A DNA stretch of 45,395 bases from Oscillospiraceae bacterium (GTDB lineage: Bacteria; Bacillota; Clostridia; Oscillospirales; Oscillospiraceae): NCBI GenBank assembly GCA_009785345.1, contig WQWL01000014.1, positions 1 through 45,395 of the forward strand. The letters run 5' to 3'. The translations under genes and the position numbers were made by a program. Shown here one piece after another: positions 16,233-25,061 of the stretch (position 1 is its first letter; each line of letters begins with the position of its first letter). Below the pieces are notes generated by a model. That model saw only the letters and a program-made list of their open reading frames with translations. It made no database searches and had not been told where the DNA came from.

Positions 16233-16913
16233 CTAATCAGATATTCTAGGATCAGGGTCAGAGTCTAGTGTACTGAGGAAGTCGTAGAATGGCATTAGAA
16301 ACTTGTAGCCTTCGACCAGACGGTCTACCAACTTCGATGAAAACAACTCTTCATCATTTTGGTGCTCATGAAGAAGCACAATGGATTTTTTATTATACCA
16401 AGCGGCAGTCTTTTGAGACGGTGCCGCTTTTTCACGTTTATATTTCTCACCATCGAGTATAAACTCATTTTGTCGTTCCAACGGGGCTATCAATTTTTCG
16501 AATTTCTTGGGAGCATTGTCGATTCGTGCACGAAGTTTCGCCATTGTGAGAGCTTTCGCTTGATAATATCCAAGACCATATCGCCAAGTCTCAGGTGATA
16601 TCTCAAACCAAAATACAGGTGTGGCAGTCCAGTCCTCGCTAGGCTTTTCAATCGAAAACCACATATTACAACGATAAGGCTCACCATCACGAACACGCCG
16701 TGCGTCCTTATATATTCGAGAGACTTTATGTTTAAAGCCATAGTCTTTATAATCTTCTTCAACACGTCCGAAAACTTCCAGAGCCAAAGCTTTCATAGGG
16801 TTTTGTAAACTCTCTTGAAAAAGCGTTTTATTATCTTCAAACCAAGGCTTATTGTTGTTTAAACGCAGACCCCACATAAAATCTATTGTACTTTGAGAAA
16901 AACCAGTGAACAT
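16233..16913 (-). CDS. DUF2461 family protein
   Basis: A 226-residue soluble protein matching the DUF2461 (TIGR02453-like) family. The start is FSQSTIDFMWGLRLNNNKPWFEDNK, and IYKDARRVRDGEPYRCNMWF and FEISPETWRYGLGYYQA follow where the family has its conserved lysine/arginine and glycine segments. The function of the family is unknown. It faces mgtE tail to tail and lies 44 bases downstream of the DUF1294 gene on the same strand, so the two may be co-transcribed. Confidence 0.85.
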   Translation of the reverse strand: MFTGFSQSTIDFMWGLRLNNNKPWFEDNKTLFQESLQNPMKALALEVFGRVEEDYKDYGFKHKVSRIYKDARRVRDGEPYRCNMWFSIEKPSEDWTATPVFWFEISPETWRYGLGYYQAKALTMAKLRARIDNAPKKFEKLIAPLERQNEFILDGEKYKREKAAPSQKTAAWYNKKSIVLLHEHQNDEELFSSKLVDRLVEGYKFLMPFYDFLSTLDSDPDPRISD

Positions 16914-16957
16914 ATTATTTAATCCATCCCTTCAATATGGTAATTTGATTTAATGCA

Positions 16958-17236
16958 TTAAAACCAGTGCATAGCCAGTAGTATTATTGCAACTTGTATC
17001 ACAATAATTACCGGAATTCCGACCATGAATTTCAAGTGTTTAGTTTTATGTCGAATAGATAGCATAGTTAAAAACATTGCAAGAGAACCACCAAGTACGG
17101 ATATGAGCAGTAGTGTTCTTTCGCTCACACGTCGTGATCTCCGTTTAGCGGCCGTCTTATCGTGACATGTGAGGATAATTGCTGTTAGGCTGATTAAAAC
17201 GAGATATGCGAAGATAATTACATGTATGCTTGGCAT
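16958..17236 (-). CDS. DUF1294 small membrane protein
   Basis: A 92-residue protein with about three hydrophobic segments. The DUF1294 signature is visible: a first helix, then DKTAAKRRSRRVSERTLLL, the glycine turn LGGSLAMF, and RHKTKHLKFMVGIP leading to the last helix. The family has no known function; some members are fused to cold-shock domains, which this one lacks. GGAGGT lies 9 nt before the ATG at 17236, preferred over a longer frame to 17278. It reads away from the response-regulator promoter. Confidence 0.8.
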   Translation of the reverse strand: MPSIHVIIFAYLVLISLTAIILTCHDKTAAKRRSRRVSERTLLLISVLGGSLAMFLTMLSIRHKTKHLKFMVGIPVIIVIQVAIILLAMHWF

Positions 17237-17303
17237 TGTATACAACCTCCAATAATGTAGCTTAGAAGAATATACCATGCAGGCGATATAAAGTCCATTA
17301 TTC

Positions 17304-17333
17304 TTGCATTTCTCTCATTAAAAATGCTATAAT
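17304..17333 (+). promoter_or_regulatory. Promoter predicted to give a leaderless mRNA
   Basis: TTGCAT (17304-17309) and a consensus TATAAT (17328-17333) are spaced by 18 bases. The start codon ATG is at 17341, about where transcription should begin, and no purine-rich binding site lies before it. Confidence 0.6.
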
Positions 17334-17340
17334 CACAACT

Positions 17341-18000
17341 ATGAAACAACATATTTTACTCGTTGAAGATGATATAATGATTGCTTCCGGGCTTGTTTAT
17401 GCACTTGAGCAAGAAGATTATACCGTTACACATTGCCAAAGTGTAGCGGAGACTTCGTGTGCAATAAACACGGCACAGTTCGACCTAGCAATTCTTGATA
17501 TGCAATTACCAGACGGCACAGGAAGTCAAGTTCATGAACTTCTACAAAACACAAATACAGACGTGATATTTTTGACAGTCGTTGATGATGAAGGGAATAT
17601 TGTTAAAGCTTTCGAAAGTGGAGCGGCAGACTATATTACTAAGCCGTTTCGCCTGAGAGAACTTCTCGCCAGAGTGCGACGGGTATTTAACTCATCAAGC
17701 GGTGGTAACACTTTGCGCCTCACACTTGGCGGTGTTTCTATAGATACATCTGCAGGTAAGGCATACCTCAACGAGACATTGCTAGACCTTACAGCTCTTG
17801 AATATCGCTTGCTTCTGACTTTTGCAAGCAACAGGGGGCAGCTTCTCACAAGAGGACAGATTTTGGAAAGTATTTGGGACTCTTCCGGTAGTTTTGTTGA
17901 GGACAATACACTCACAGTATATATAAAGCGTCTAAGAGAAAAGCTTGGAGACACGGTTAATATAGAAACAGTACGGGGGCTTGGTTATCGTGTGGATTAG
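17341..18000 (+). CDS. OmpR-family response regulator
   Basis: A 219-residue two-component regulator. The receiver domain has the acidic pair Asp10/Asp11, phospho-acceptor Asp53 in LAILDMQLPDG and Lys101 in DYITKPF. The C-terminal winged helix is of the OmpR/PhoB type (DLTALEYRLLLTFASNRGQLLTR, VYIKRLREKLG, RGLGYRVD). There is no Shine-Dalgarno before the ATG and a TATAAT stands 7 bases upstream, so the mRNA may be leaderless. The histidine kinase overlaps its end. GTCAC repeats before the downstream ABC genes are its probable targets. Confidence 0.92.
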   Translation: MKQHILLVEDDIMIASGLVYALEQEDYTVTHCQSVAETSCAINTAQFDLAILDMQLPDGTGSQVHELLQNTNTDVIFLTVVDDEGNIVKAFESGAADYITKPFRLRELLARVRRVFNSSSGGNTLRLTLGGVSIDTSAGKAYLNETLLDLTALEYRLLLTFASNRGQLLTRGQILESIWDSSGSFVEDNTLTVYIKRLREKLGDTVNIETVRGLGYRVD

Positions 18001-18817
18001 TAAACGTGAGGTCAGAGAACTCTCAAAGAATATTCGTGAAATCATTGACGGACAAGACATAGATTTACGAGTCAGTAATGAGGGTGATTGGAATGTTCTG
18101 AAAAATGACATCCATATTTTAGCAAAACTGAAAAATGAGCAAGTAAATGTTTTACAACATGACAAAGATATACTCAAAGAGACACTCGCAGATATTTCTC
18201 ATCAACTCAATACACCGCTCACGTCAATGCTGATTATGATCGACCTACTCGAAAATGCTCCACCGGAGAAGCAAGTAGAATTTATCCAAAACATAAAAAC
18301 AGGGCTGGGACGCACAGAGTGGCTTGTTTCGACATTACTCAAAATGGCAAAGCTGGAAGCAGGAGCAGTAGAGTTTTCGCGTGATGAGATTACTTTTAAT
18401 GCAATAATCGAACAAGCAATGATACCGCTTCAAATCCAATTGGAAGTTAAAAATCAGCAAATCGAAGTCTCAGGTGAGACTGAACTACGCTGTGACAAAC
18501 GTTGGACAGCCGAAGCTCTCACAAATATTATTAAGAATGCGTCAGAACATTCTCCTGATGGTGCGACTATACATATTGAGTCCGGTGAGAATCCCATTAG
18601 CACATGGGTCAGTGTGACAGATTGTGGAAAAGGGCTTACAACAAAGCAAATAGCAAGTATATTTCGCCGCTTTGAGGGTTCAAGAACCGGCACTGGTTAC
18701 GGAATAGGGCTGCCACTGGCTTTAGCAATTATGCGAGGACAAGATGGTGATGTAGAGGTAGCAAGCGGAGATAACAATGTCGGTGCGACGTTTACGTTGA
18801 AGTTTTATCATACTTAG
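17990..18817 (+). CDS. Histidine kinase lacking membrane segments
   Basis: A 275-residue kinase. It starts directly in a short linker, then HisKA with SHQLNTPLTSM (His71), N-box IIKNASEHSPDG, G1 VTDCGKGLT and G2 GYGIGLPLA. There is no hydrophobic helix anywhere, whereas relatives next to FtsX-type transporters normally have one or two at the N-terminus. The GTG start overlaps the regulator gene by 11 bases; a TTG at 17981 is an alternative. It is either a genuinely cytosolic sensor or a kinase whose membrane part was deleted. ATP-binding and phospho-acceptor residues look intact. Confidence 0.85.
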   Translation: MWISKREVRELSKNIREIIDGQDIDLRVSNEGDWNVLKNDIHILAKLKNEQVNVLQHDKDILKETLADISHQLNTPLTSMLIMIDLLENAPPEKQVEFIQNIKTGLGRTEWLVSTLLKMAKLEAGAVEFSRDEITFNAIIEQAMIPLQIQLEVKNQQIEVSGETELRCDKRWTAEALTNIIKNASEHSPDGATIHIESGENPISTWVSVTDCGKGLTTKQIASIFRRFEGSRTGTGYGIGLPLALAIMRGQDGDVEVASGDNNVGATFTLKFYHT

Positions 18818-18818
18818 A

Positions 18819-18882
18819 GTGACTAAATTGTCACTTTCAGCGCCGCAATAGTCACCGAGCTGTCACATTAGCTTGTTAGAAT
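18819..18882 (+). promoter_or_regulatory. Response-regulator boxes and promoter before ABC transporter
   Basis: GTCAC occurs at 18830, 18851 and 18862, with its complement GTGAC at 18819, giving offsets of 11, 21 and 11 bases, all near whole helical turns. TAGAAT at 18877-18882 is a good -10. The -35 position (ACCGAG, 17 bases before it) is poor and lies within the right-hand pair of boxes, as expected for an activator-dependent OmpR-family promoter. Confidence 0.6.
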
Positions 18883-18926
18883 GGCTCCAGTAACAAGATA
18901 ATCATATCGATTAAAGGAGAAATTAT

Positions 18927-19607
18927 ATGGCTATTCTACAAGTTGAAAATCTAACTAAAACATATGGTAAAGGTGATACTACTGTCACAGCCCTTGGTGG
19001 GGTGTCTTTTTCTGTTGAAAAAGGCGAATTTGTTGCAATCATCGGGGCATCTGGTTCTGGTAAATCTACACTCATGCATCTAATCGGCGGTGTTGATCGT
19101 CCGGATTCAGGACGAGTAATTGTTGACGGCAATGAAATTTTCAAGAGAAATGAAAGTGAGCTTGCAATATTTCGGCGCCGTAATATTGGACTGGTGTATC
19201 AATTCTACAATCTCATTCCAACACTTACTGCAGAAGAGAACATTATGCTGCCGTATCTTCTGGACAATCGTCACCCGGGAAAGAGCAAGCTTAAAGAAAT
19301 ACTCGATACAATAAGTCTCTCTGACAGGGTAACGCATCTACCAAGTGAACTCTCAGGTGGTCAGCAACAGCGAGTGAGTATAGGACGTGCTCTAATAAAT
19401 GACCCTGCTGTAATATTAGCTGATGAACCAACAGGCAATCTTGACAGCAAGGCAAGCCGTGAGGTTATGGATTTGCTGAAATATTCAAACAGAAAATATA
19501 ACCAGACATTGCTTATTATCACCCATGATGAAAAAATCGCACTACAAGCCGACCGCATTATAACACTATCAGACGGACATATTGTTCGCGATGAGGCGGT
19601 GCGATAA
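18927..19607 (+). CDS. ABC transporter ATPase, MacB/BceA/LolD type
   Basis: A 226-residue ABC ATPase. Walker A is GASGSGKST at about 36-44, with the Q-loop in LVYQFYNLIPTLTAEEN. The signature is LSGGQQQR, Walker B is VILADEP with the GNLDS D-loop, and the H-loop is in IITHDEK. The FYNLIPTLTA motif is typical of the ATPases that pair with FtsX-fold permeases. AAAGGAG precedes the start. It overlaps the permease by one base (TAATG), so the two form one transporter, probably extruding an antimicrobial or moving a lipid-like substrate. Confidence 0.92.
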   Translation: MAILQVENLTKTYGKGDTTVTALGGVSFSVEKGEFVAIIGASGSGKSTLMHLIGGVDRPDSGRVIVDGNEIFKRNESELAIFRRRNIGLVYQFYNLIPTLTAEENIMLPYLLDNRHPGKSKLKEILDTISLSDRVTHLPSELSGGQQQRVSIGRALINDPAVILADEPTGNLDSKASREVMDLLKYSNRKYNQTLLIITHDEKIALQADRIITLSDGHIVRDEAVR

Positions 19608-21673
19608 TGAAGCTTACTGCAAAATTGGCGAAAAGCCAACTAGAAGTAAATCGTCGGCGTACAGGATGGACACTCATAGGGATTATATTATCAGTAGCGA
19701 TGTTAACGGCTGTCTATGGTTTTGCCTTAGGTGGCAGAGATTTACTTACGAATTTGACCTTTGAAACATGGGAAATAGTAGCATTAGAAGCAGATGAATA
19801 TGGCATACAAGCAGAGGCAGAACTTGTTGAGCGGTATATATATCAGTCAACACGATTTACCAGAGTATTTATAATCATCTCGGCAGTATTGAGTGCCGTT
19901 ATTGTTGGAATATCTGTAGTTATTGTTTCTAATGCCTTTCGTATTAGCGCAGCAGAAAGGCTTCGACAGTTTGGTATTTTGAAAAGCGTGGGCGCAACCC
20001 GTCGACAAATTCGGCAAACTGTGATTTATGAGAGCATTTTCCTTGCGATTTTCGGTATCCCTATCGGGCTTATAGTTGGATTTCTTGTACAAGGGATTGG
20101 CATACAAATTGCCAACTATTTTCTGGAAACCATCGTTATACATAACACAGAGACTTTGAATTTTGTAATTTCGTGGGAAATAATACTTGCTGCAGTGGTG
20201 GTATCAATATTTACAGCAATCCTCGCAGCATGGCTGCCAGCCAGAAAGGCGGCAAAAGTCCCGGCAATCGATGCAATTCGTGGAGCCGGGGAGATAAAGG
20301 TTAAAGCAAAGCACTCGCGCAGTGGTCGCGTAGTTGGCAAAATATTCGGTTTTGAGGGTGCTCTTGCAGCAAAATCTCAAAAACGAAACCGCCGTAGTGT
20401 CCGTGCAACTGTGATAGCACTTACAATCAGCATCATATTATTCATAGCGGCAGCAGGATTTGGAGAAACTATCGACCGGGCATCTCTTGTTTTTATGGGG
20501 GATGTAACAGATCATATTGTAGCAGCCGGCTTTACTGCTAACTGGCATGATAGAGATACTAATCTGACAAATGAAAAAGCAGATGAAATAACACAACGAC
20601 TTCAAAATTTTGGAGATGTTGATTTGATTGGCGTTGGTTCTGATAGATTCACCTATTTAGCGAGCTTACAACGTGAAAATTTAACTCCTGCCATGGTGGA
20701 CTTTCTGTATGACGTATGGCACACGGAAGCGGACACTTCACACTACATACTTCCAGTCAGTCTTGTTACAACCGATCCCGAGACCTTTGAAATGCTCGCA
20801 AGGAGGGCAGGTGTAGCTGAGGGTTCAAATATATTGATAAATCATATTACTTCGCGATTTATGCATTTCGATGATACCGGGAGACTAACTGAAACGCGAT
20901 GGGTTGATTTTGTACCTTTTGCATTTATTCCCCCTACTATAGAATTTACTGATAACGAGGAGTATGTACATCAACTAGATATCCAAGGTGTGCTAACCAG
21001 AGATGAACTTCCAATTGAGGTATGGGATGCAGCCAGTGGCCATAATGGTATAAGTATTTTAGTTCCGGAGCTGAGTACGGAAATGTATGCATGGTATGCT
21101 ACCCCTGCTGATGACATCAATATGTTTGTGGAATATGCAAGGTCAGTATTACACGAAGTGGTCGATATACCTGTGAGAGAAATAGGCGACCATGCGCCTG
21201 GTATTCGTCTTCAAGTTATAAATATATTACAAGAGACAATGATGGTTACCAACACTTACCGACTTGTTATGGTGTTCATATATGGTTTTGTAGCACTATT
21301 GATTGTAATCGGTCTAACTAATATCATCAGCACCATATCTACGAACATACAAGCCCGTTCTCGTGAGTTCGCTATGTTAAGCAGTGTGGGAATGGATGTA
21401 CGTGGATTGCACAGAATGTTGAATTTCGAAAATATATTTTGTTCTGCAAAAGCGCTTATCATCGGATTGCCACTTGGAGTTTTAGCTTCATGGTTAATCC
21501 ATGAGACAGTTGCAGACGGTGGCATAATGTTTGCCTATGAGGTTCCATGGATGGCTGTATTGTACTGTGTAATTGGTGTATTCGTCATAACATGGCTGGT
21601 GACACGAGTTTCCGCCGGAAAGTTGCGAGGACAAAACATTGTAGAGACGATTCGCATGGAAAGCGGAATGTAG
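19607..21673 (+). CDS. FtsX-type ABC transporter permease
   Basis: A 688-residue permease with two FtsX modules and about eight transmembrane helices. The first group is near residues 22-220 (including VFIIISAVLSAVIVGISVV and the ARKAAKVPAIDAIRG tail). A helix near 260-280 is followed by a large extracytosolic domain of roughly 250 residues. The last three helices (near 545-570, 600-620 and 640-665) precede the end VETIRMESGM. This layout is that of peptide-antibiotic resistance or lipoprotein-handling transporters coupled to two-component systems. The substrate is unknown. Repeats follow its stop. Confidence 0.88.
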   Translation: MKLTAKLAKSQLEVNRRRTGWTLIGIILSVAMLTAVYGFALGGRDLLTNLTFETWEIVALEADEYGIQAEAELVERYIYQSTRFTRVFIIISAVLSAVIVGISVVIVSNAFRISAAERLRQFGILKSVGATRRQIRQTVIYESIFLAIFGIPIGLIVGFLVQGIGIQIANYFLETIVIHNTETLNFVISWEIILAAVVVSIFTAILAAWLPARKAAKVPAIDAIRGAGEIKVKAKHSRSGRVVGKIFGFEGALAAKSQKRNRRSVRATVIALTISIILFIAAAGFGETIDRASLVFMGDVTDHIVAAGFTANWHDRDTNLTNEKADEITQRLQNFGDVDLIGVGSDRFTYLASLQRENLTPAMVDFLYDVWHTEADTSHYILPVSLVTTDPETFEMLARRAGVAEGSNILINHITSRFMHFDDTGRLTETRWVDFVPFAFIPPTIEFTDNEEYVHQLDIQGVLTRDELPIEVWDAASGHNGISILVPELSTEMYAWYATPADDINMFVEYARSVLHEVVDIPVREIGDHAPGIRLQVINILQETMMVTNTYRLVMVFIYGFVALLIVIGLTNIISTISTNIQARSREFAMLSSVGMDVRGLHRMLNFENIFCSAKALIIGLPLGVLASWLIHETVADGGIMFAYEVPWMAVLYCVIGVFVITWLVTRVSAGKLRGQNIVETIRMESGM

Positions 21674-21693
21674 AACATTTGCAAAAGCTGTGA

Positions 21694-21784
21694 TATAATC
21701 AAGCGAAGCGAGAGTCGCGGACAAATTTATTTGTCCATGACCGAGCGAGTGAAGATTAGAGTGCGCGTATAATCAAGCGAAGCG
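21694..21784. repeat. Palindrome element flanked by 17-bp direct repeats
   Basis: TATAATCAAGCGAAGCG occurs at 21694-21710 and again at 21768-21784. Between them are GAGAGTCGCGGACAAATT and the palindrome GGACAAAT (21719-21726)/ATTTGTCC (21729-21736), then CATGACCGAGCGAGTGAA. A second copy of the inner part is at 36970-37047. No ORF is supported. Together with the next repeat it fills the 332-base gap. Confidence 0.7.
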
Positions 21785-21846
21785 TACACTGACTAAACAT
21801 ACATGCAAAATGAGTAGTTTCTGATTACCTGTCCAGACCACTTTAT

Positions 21847-21964
21847 CGTCATTGCGGCCTCCGAGCCGCAATCTGATAGAATCAAGCTTTGTAATAGATC
21901 CCGGGTCAAGCCCGGGATGACAAATGGGACTTTGTCAGCAGCCTCGATCAAGTCCGCAATGACG
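21847..21964. repeat. CGTCAT-family composite element, copy 3
   Basis: It begins CGTCATTGCGGCCTCCGAG and ends CCGCAATGACG. Internal hairpins are ATTGCGG/CCGCAAT and ATCCCGGG/CCCGGGAT. The tract GATAGAATCAAGCTTTGTAA is shared with 4.75 kb, and GGACTTTGTCAGCAGCCTC with 4.81 kb. The end GATCAAGTCCGCAATGACG is shared with 39.63 kb. Confidence 0.78.
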
Positions 21965-22005
21965 AAATCTGTTATAACATGCGAAAAGAAAGCGAGGTCA
22001 GTACT

Positions 22006-23013
22006 ATGTTATCAAAAAAAATCAAAGCTAAAGCAAAAGAACTCGGTTATGTCAAATGTGGGATAATTCCTGCGACGGTTTTTGATGAACATTTTCGTGA
22101 AATGGACAATCGCAGTAATCTGTTCCCGAACTCGAAGAAGTACTATGACACCTACAAAGAGTGGACATCTGTACCTGAAAACAGTAAATCAATAATTGTG
22201 TGCTCACAGCGATATAATAGATATCAAGTGCCAAAAGAACTTGAGGCATTTTATGGGAAAATGTACCTTTTTGACAATAGGATTTCATATTGTGATGAAG
22301 GAAGAGTAAATACTGAATTTGAAACATTTCTAAAGATACTTGGGTTAGAAGTGTTTGGTGGCACGATTCCGGATAGATGGGCAGGTGCCAAGGCTGGAGT
22401 GGGGAAGTTTGGACATAATAATTTCCTTTATGATGAAACTCACGGCTCTTATATTATTGTTAATACATGGGCAGTAGATAAAGAACTGGAGTACGATGAT
22501 ATTCCGGAAGATACTAATTTGGCAGCCTGTAGCGATGAATGTCATTTATGTATCAAAGCATGCCCGACGAAAGCTCTATCAGAAAAGTTTGTGATGGATG
22601 CAGGGAAGTGTATTTGCCGTGTTCAATTTGACGTGAACGACGCATTGACCGATGAGATGAAAGAGGGCATGGAAACATGGCTCTATGGCTGCGACGCCTG
22701 CCAAGACGTATGCCCTAAGAATAAGGATAAGTTTGTTGAAACACTTGAATATCCGCTGCTTGCAGAGTTTGGGGAGTTTATGTCGTTAGAAAGCGTTCTT
22801 GCGATGAATGAGGATACATATAAGAATGTTGTTAATCCCAGATTCTGGTATGCCGGTGAAGAAAGTCTTTGGCTTTGGAAATGCAATGCAATAAGATGCA
22901 TGGTTAACAGCGGAGATAGCAAGTACCATGAGCTGATTAAACAAAGCTGTAATAATGAGGATAAGCGAATAAGCGAGATGGCAGAGTGGGGTTGCAAAAA
23001 ACTTAGAATATAG
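22006..23013 (+). CDS. QueG-like double-cluster ferredoxin-domain protein
   Basis: A 335-residue protein resembling epoxyqueuosine reductase. The N-terminal cobalamin-binding-like domain includes RWAGAKAGVGKFGHNNFLY near residue 130. It is followed by a two-[4Fe-4S] region with CSDECHLCIKACPTKA (about 180-195) and CDACQDVCPKNK (about 228-239). A C-terminal HEAT-like tail follows. QueG completes queuosine in tRNA, but many clostridial paralogues of this architecture have other or unknown roles, so I do not assign the symbol. GAGGT lies 7 nt before the ATG at 22006, chosen over an upstream ATG at 21979. Confidence 0.7.
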   Translation: MLSKKIKAKAKELGYVKCGIIPATVFDEHFREMDNRSNLFPNSKKYYDTYKEWTSVPENSKSIIVCSQRYNRYQVPKELEAFYGKMYLFDNRISYCDEGRVNTEFETFLKILGLEVFGGTIPDRWAGAKAGVGKFGHNNFLYDETHGSYIIVNTWAVDKELEYDDIPEDTNLAACSDECHLCIKACPTKALSEKFVMDAGKCICRVQFDVNDALTDEMKEGMETWLYGCDACQDVCPKNKDKFVETLEYPLLAEFGEFMSLESVLAMNEDTYKNVVNPRFWYAGEESLWLWKCNAIRCMVNSGDSKYHELIKQSCNNEDKRISEMAEWGCKKLRI

Positions 23014-23038
23014 CCGTCATACTAACCCCTAGCCCCTA

Positions 23039-23084
23039 CAACAACAGAACCCTGCGACCTCATCGGCGCAGGGTTCTGTTGTTG
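23039..23084. terminator. Strong 18-bp bidirectional terminator
   Basis: Bases 23039-23056 and 23067-23084 are exact reverse complements (core AGAACCCTGCG/CGCAGGGTTCT) with a 10-nt loop. It sits between the convergent QueG-like and rubrerythrin genes. The flanking CACTAACCCCTAGCCCC-like tract to its left belongs to the telomere-like repeat family. Confidence 0.75.
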
Positions 23085-23093
23085 CTGTATATT

Positions 23094-23636
23094 CTAATAA
23101 TTAACGTTCCTGATTTCGAAGTATGCTTTTGGATGTGAGCATACAGGACATACCTCAGGGGCTTCTTTGCCGGCAAGTAGTTTTCCGCAGTTTCTGCAAT
23201 GCCATGTATTTTCCTCGGCGCGTGCATATACTTTGCCTTCTTTTACATTTGCAAGAAGTGTTCTGTAGCGCTCTTCGTGATCTCTTTCTACTGTGGCAAC
23301 TTCTTCAAACTGTTTTGCAATGTCCAAAAATCCTTCTTCGCGAGCTTCGAGTGCAAAATCCATATACATTTTTGTCCACTCGAAATGTTCGCCATCGGCT
23401 GCAGCCTCAAGGTTTGCAATAGTACATGGTACATCTCCATCATTCAGATGCTTAAACCACATTTTTGCATGCTCTTTTTCATTAAGAGCAGTTTCTTCAA
23501 AAATTGCTGCGATTTGCTCATAGCCATCTTTGCGAGCTTTCGATGCGAAATAGTCATATTTGTTTCTGGCTTGTGATTCTCCGGCAAACGCTGCCTCAAG
23601 ATTTGCTTCTGTTTTTGTTCCTTTAAGATTTCCCAT
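23094..23636 (-). CDS. rbr: Rubrerythrin
   Basis: A 180-residue protein. The ferritin-like four-helix domain supplies di-iron ligands ([43 protein letters not shown]). The C-terminal rubredoxin domain has paired CxxC sites (WHCRNCGK and [12 protein letters not shown]). Rubrerythrins reduce hydrogen peroxide in the cytosol of anaerobes. It is 40 bases downstream of the phosphofructokinase gene on the same strand, so co-transcription is likely, with its own AAAGGGAG site. A strong terminator follows. Confidence 0.95.
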   Translation of the reverse strand: MGNLKGTKTEANLEAAFAGESQARNKYDYFASKARKDGYEQIAAIFEETALNEKEHAKMWFKHLNDGDVPCTIANLEAAADGEHFEWTKMYMDFALEAREEGFLDIAKQFEEVATVERDHEERYRTLLANVKEGKVYARAEENTWHCRNCGKLLAGKEAPEVCPVCSHPKAYFEIRNVNY

Positions 23637-23676
23637 AATACTAACTCCCTTTCTATAGTTCTGCTTTTATATAAAT

Positions 23677-24903
23677 TTATTTAGCTTTTATTTTTTTCAG
23701 CTTTGCAAAACGTGGAAGTGAATTTTCTTGTGCGCGGTTGTTATCACCTTGGATTAATGGCAATACATAATCAATAAATTCTTGTGTTACAAATGTGCCA
23801 TCTTCGGTAATCCATTCTCTTGGAATTTTCTTTTCTGTATTTGCACAGATGTCTAGCGGTAGGAATGTTATGCCACATGAATATTTTCCATCAACGGTTT
23901 CCCGGGTGAAACCGGCCATTTTTCCGCTTCCGCCTTCGACGGCATGTTCAACAGCAGATTTACCTGCGAGAAATGCTTCGTCGATATCTGTTTGTGATGC
24001 AATATGTGCTGCACAACGTTGTAGTAGGCTGAGTTCAATTCCGCGAACTTTAACGCCGTACTCTTTGCCAATTACTGCAGCGAGTCGTGCTGCGGTGCCT
24101 CCGAGTTGTGCATGTCCAAATCCATCAGTTGCAGAAGTTGTGGCTTGCGAAACAAATGTTCCGTCTGCATATTGAGCACCTTCTGAGATTGCTACGAGAC
24201 ATTTATTCTTCTCGTTTAAAACAGCTCCAACATCTTTGATAAACCTATCCATTTCGAATGGGATTTCCGGTAAGTATATCAAATCCGGTGGTGAGCCTGA
24301 ATAGCTTGCAAGTGCAGCTGCACCGGTAAGCCAACCTGCATTACGACCCATTACTTCAACGATTGTCACACCTGGTGTGTCGTATACATATGCATCTTGG
24401 TGGACTTCTGCGATAGAAGTTGCAACATATTTTGCTGCACTTCCGAAACCAGGGCAATGGTCTGTACCCATTAGATCGTTATCGATTGTTTTTGGAACGC
24501 CCATGACACGGCACTCATATCCGACTTTGTTGAAATAGTCGTTGACTTTATTACATGTGTCCATTGAGTCGTTTCCGCCGTTGTAGAAGAAATAGCGTAT
24601 ATTATACTTTTCGCACATTTCATGGATTCGCTTTAGGTCTTCTTCACAAATTTTATATCTACATGAACCTAATGCTGATGATGGGGTATTTAGCAGCAAT
24701 GATAGTTCATAAGAATCTTCTTGTCCAATGTCATAGAGTTCGTCATTTAGCATTCCCACTATTCCGTGAGCCATGCCATAGACATTTGTAATTTCTTCCG
24801 CTTCAAGCGCTGTTTTAAATACTCCATATGCACTAGCGTTTATTACTGATGTTGGTCCGCCGGATTGTCCAAATACTGCTGCACCGATAAGTTTTTTTGC
24901 CAT
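23677..24903 (-). CDS. Diphosphate-type 6-phosphofructokinase
   Basis: A 408-residue phosphofructokinase. The PP-loop is FGQSGGPTSVINAS. The phosphate-donor motif reads GGNDSMDT (109-116) and the catalytic loop PKTIDNDL (137-144). An Asp in the first site and a Lys before TIDND are the substitutions that mark the diphosphate-dependent enzymes; ATP enzymes have Gly at both. It makes fructose 1,6-bisphosphate reversibly in glycolysis. The frame is open to a GTG at 24924, but AAAGGA and the sequence MAKKLIGAAV favour the ATG at 24903. It is divergent from the aldolase gene, the next enzyme in the pathway. Confidence 0.9.
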   Translation of the reverse strand: MAKKLIGAAVFGQSGGPTSVINASAYGVFKTALEAEEITNVYGMAHGIVGMLNDELYDIGQEDSYELSLLLNTPSSALGSCRYKICEEDLKRIHEMCEKYNIRYFFYNGGNDSMDTCNKVNDYFNKVGYECRVMGVPKTIDNDLMGTDHCPGFGSAAKYVATSIAEVHQDAYVYDTPGVTIVEVMGRNAGWLTGAAALASYSGSPPDLIYLPEIPFEMDRFIKDVGAVLNEKNKCLVAISEGAQYADGTFVSQATTSATDGFGHAQLGGTAARLAAVIGKEYGVKVRGIELSLLQRCAAHIASQTDIDEAFLAGKSAVEHAVEGGSGKMAGFTRETVDGKYSCGITFLPLDICANTEKKIPREWITEDGTFVTQEFIDYVLPLIQGDNNRAQENSLPRFAKLKKIKAK

Positions 24904-25005
24904 AATTAATCTTGTTCCTTTCACACTTTTAATATAATTACAATAGCATAATACATGCCTAAAAACAAGGCAAAAAAAATAGTGTTAATTTTATAGAAAG
25001 TGTAG

Positions 25006-25011
25006 TATAAT
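25006..25011 (+). promoter_or_regulatory. -10 element of the aldolase promoter
   Basis: A consensus TATAAT at 25006-25011 lies 50 bases before the fba start. The -35 17 bases upstream (TGTTAA) is weak. The phosphofructokinase gene is divergent, so this 158-base gap holds promoters for both. Confidence 0.5.
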
Positions 25012-25061
25012 CTTTGAGGTAATAAAAAGTAATTTTACAATAGAAATAGGGGGTTTTTATC

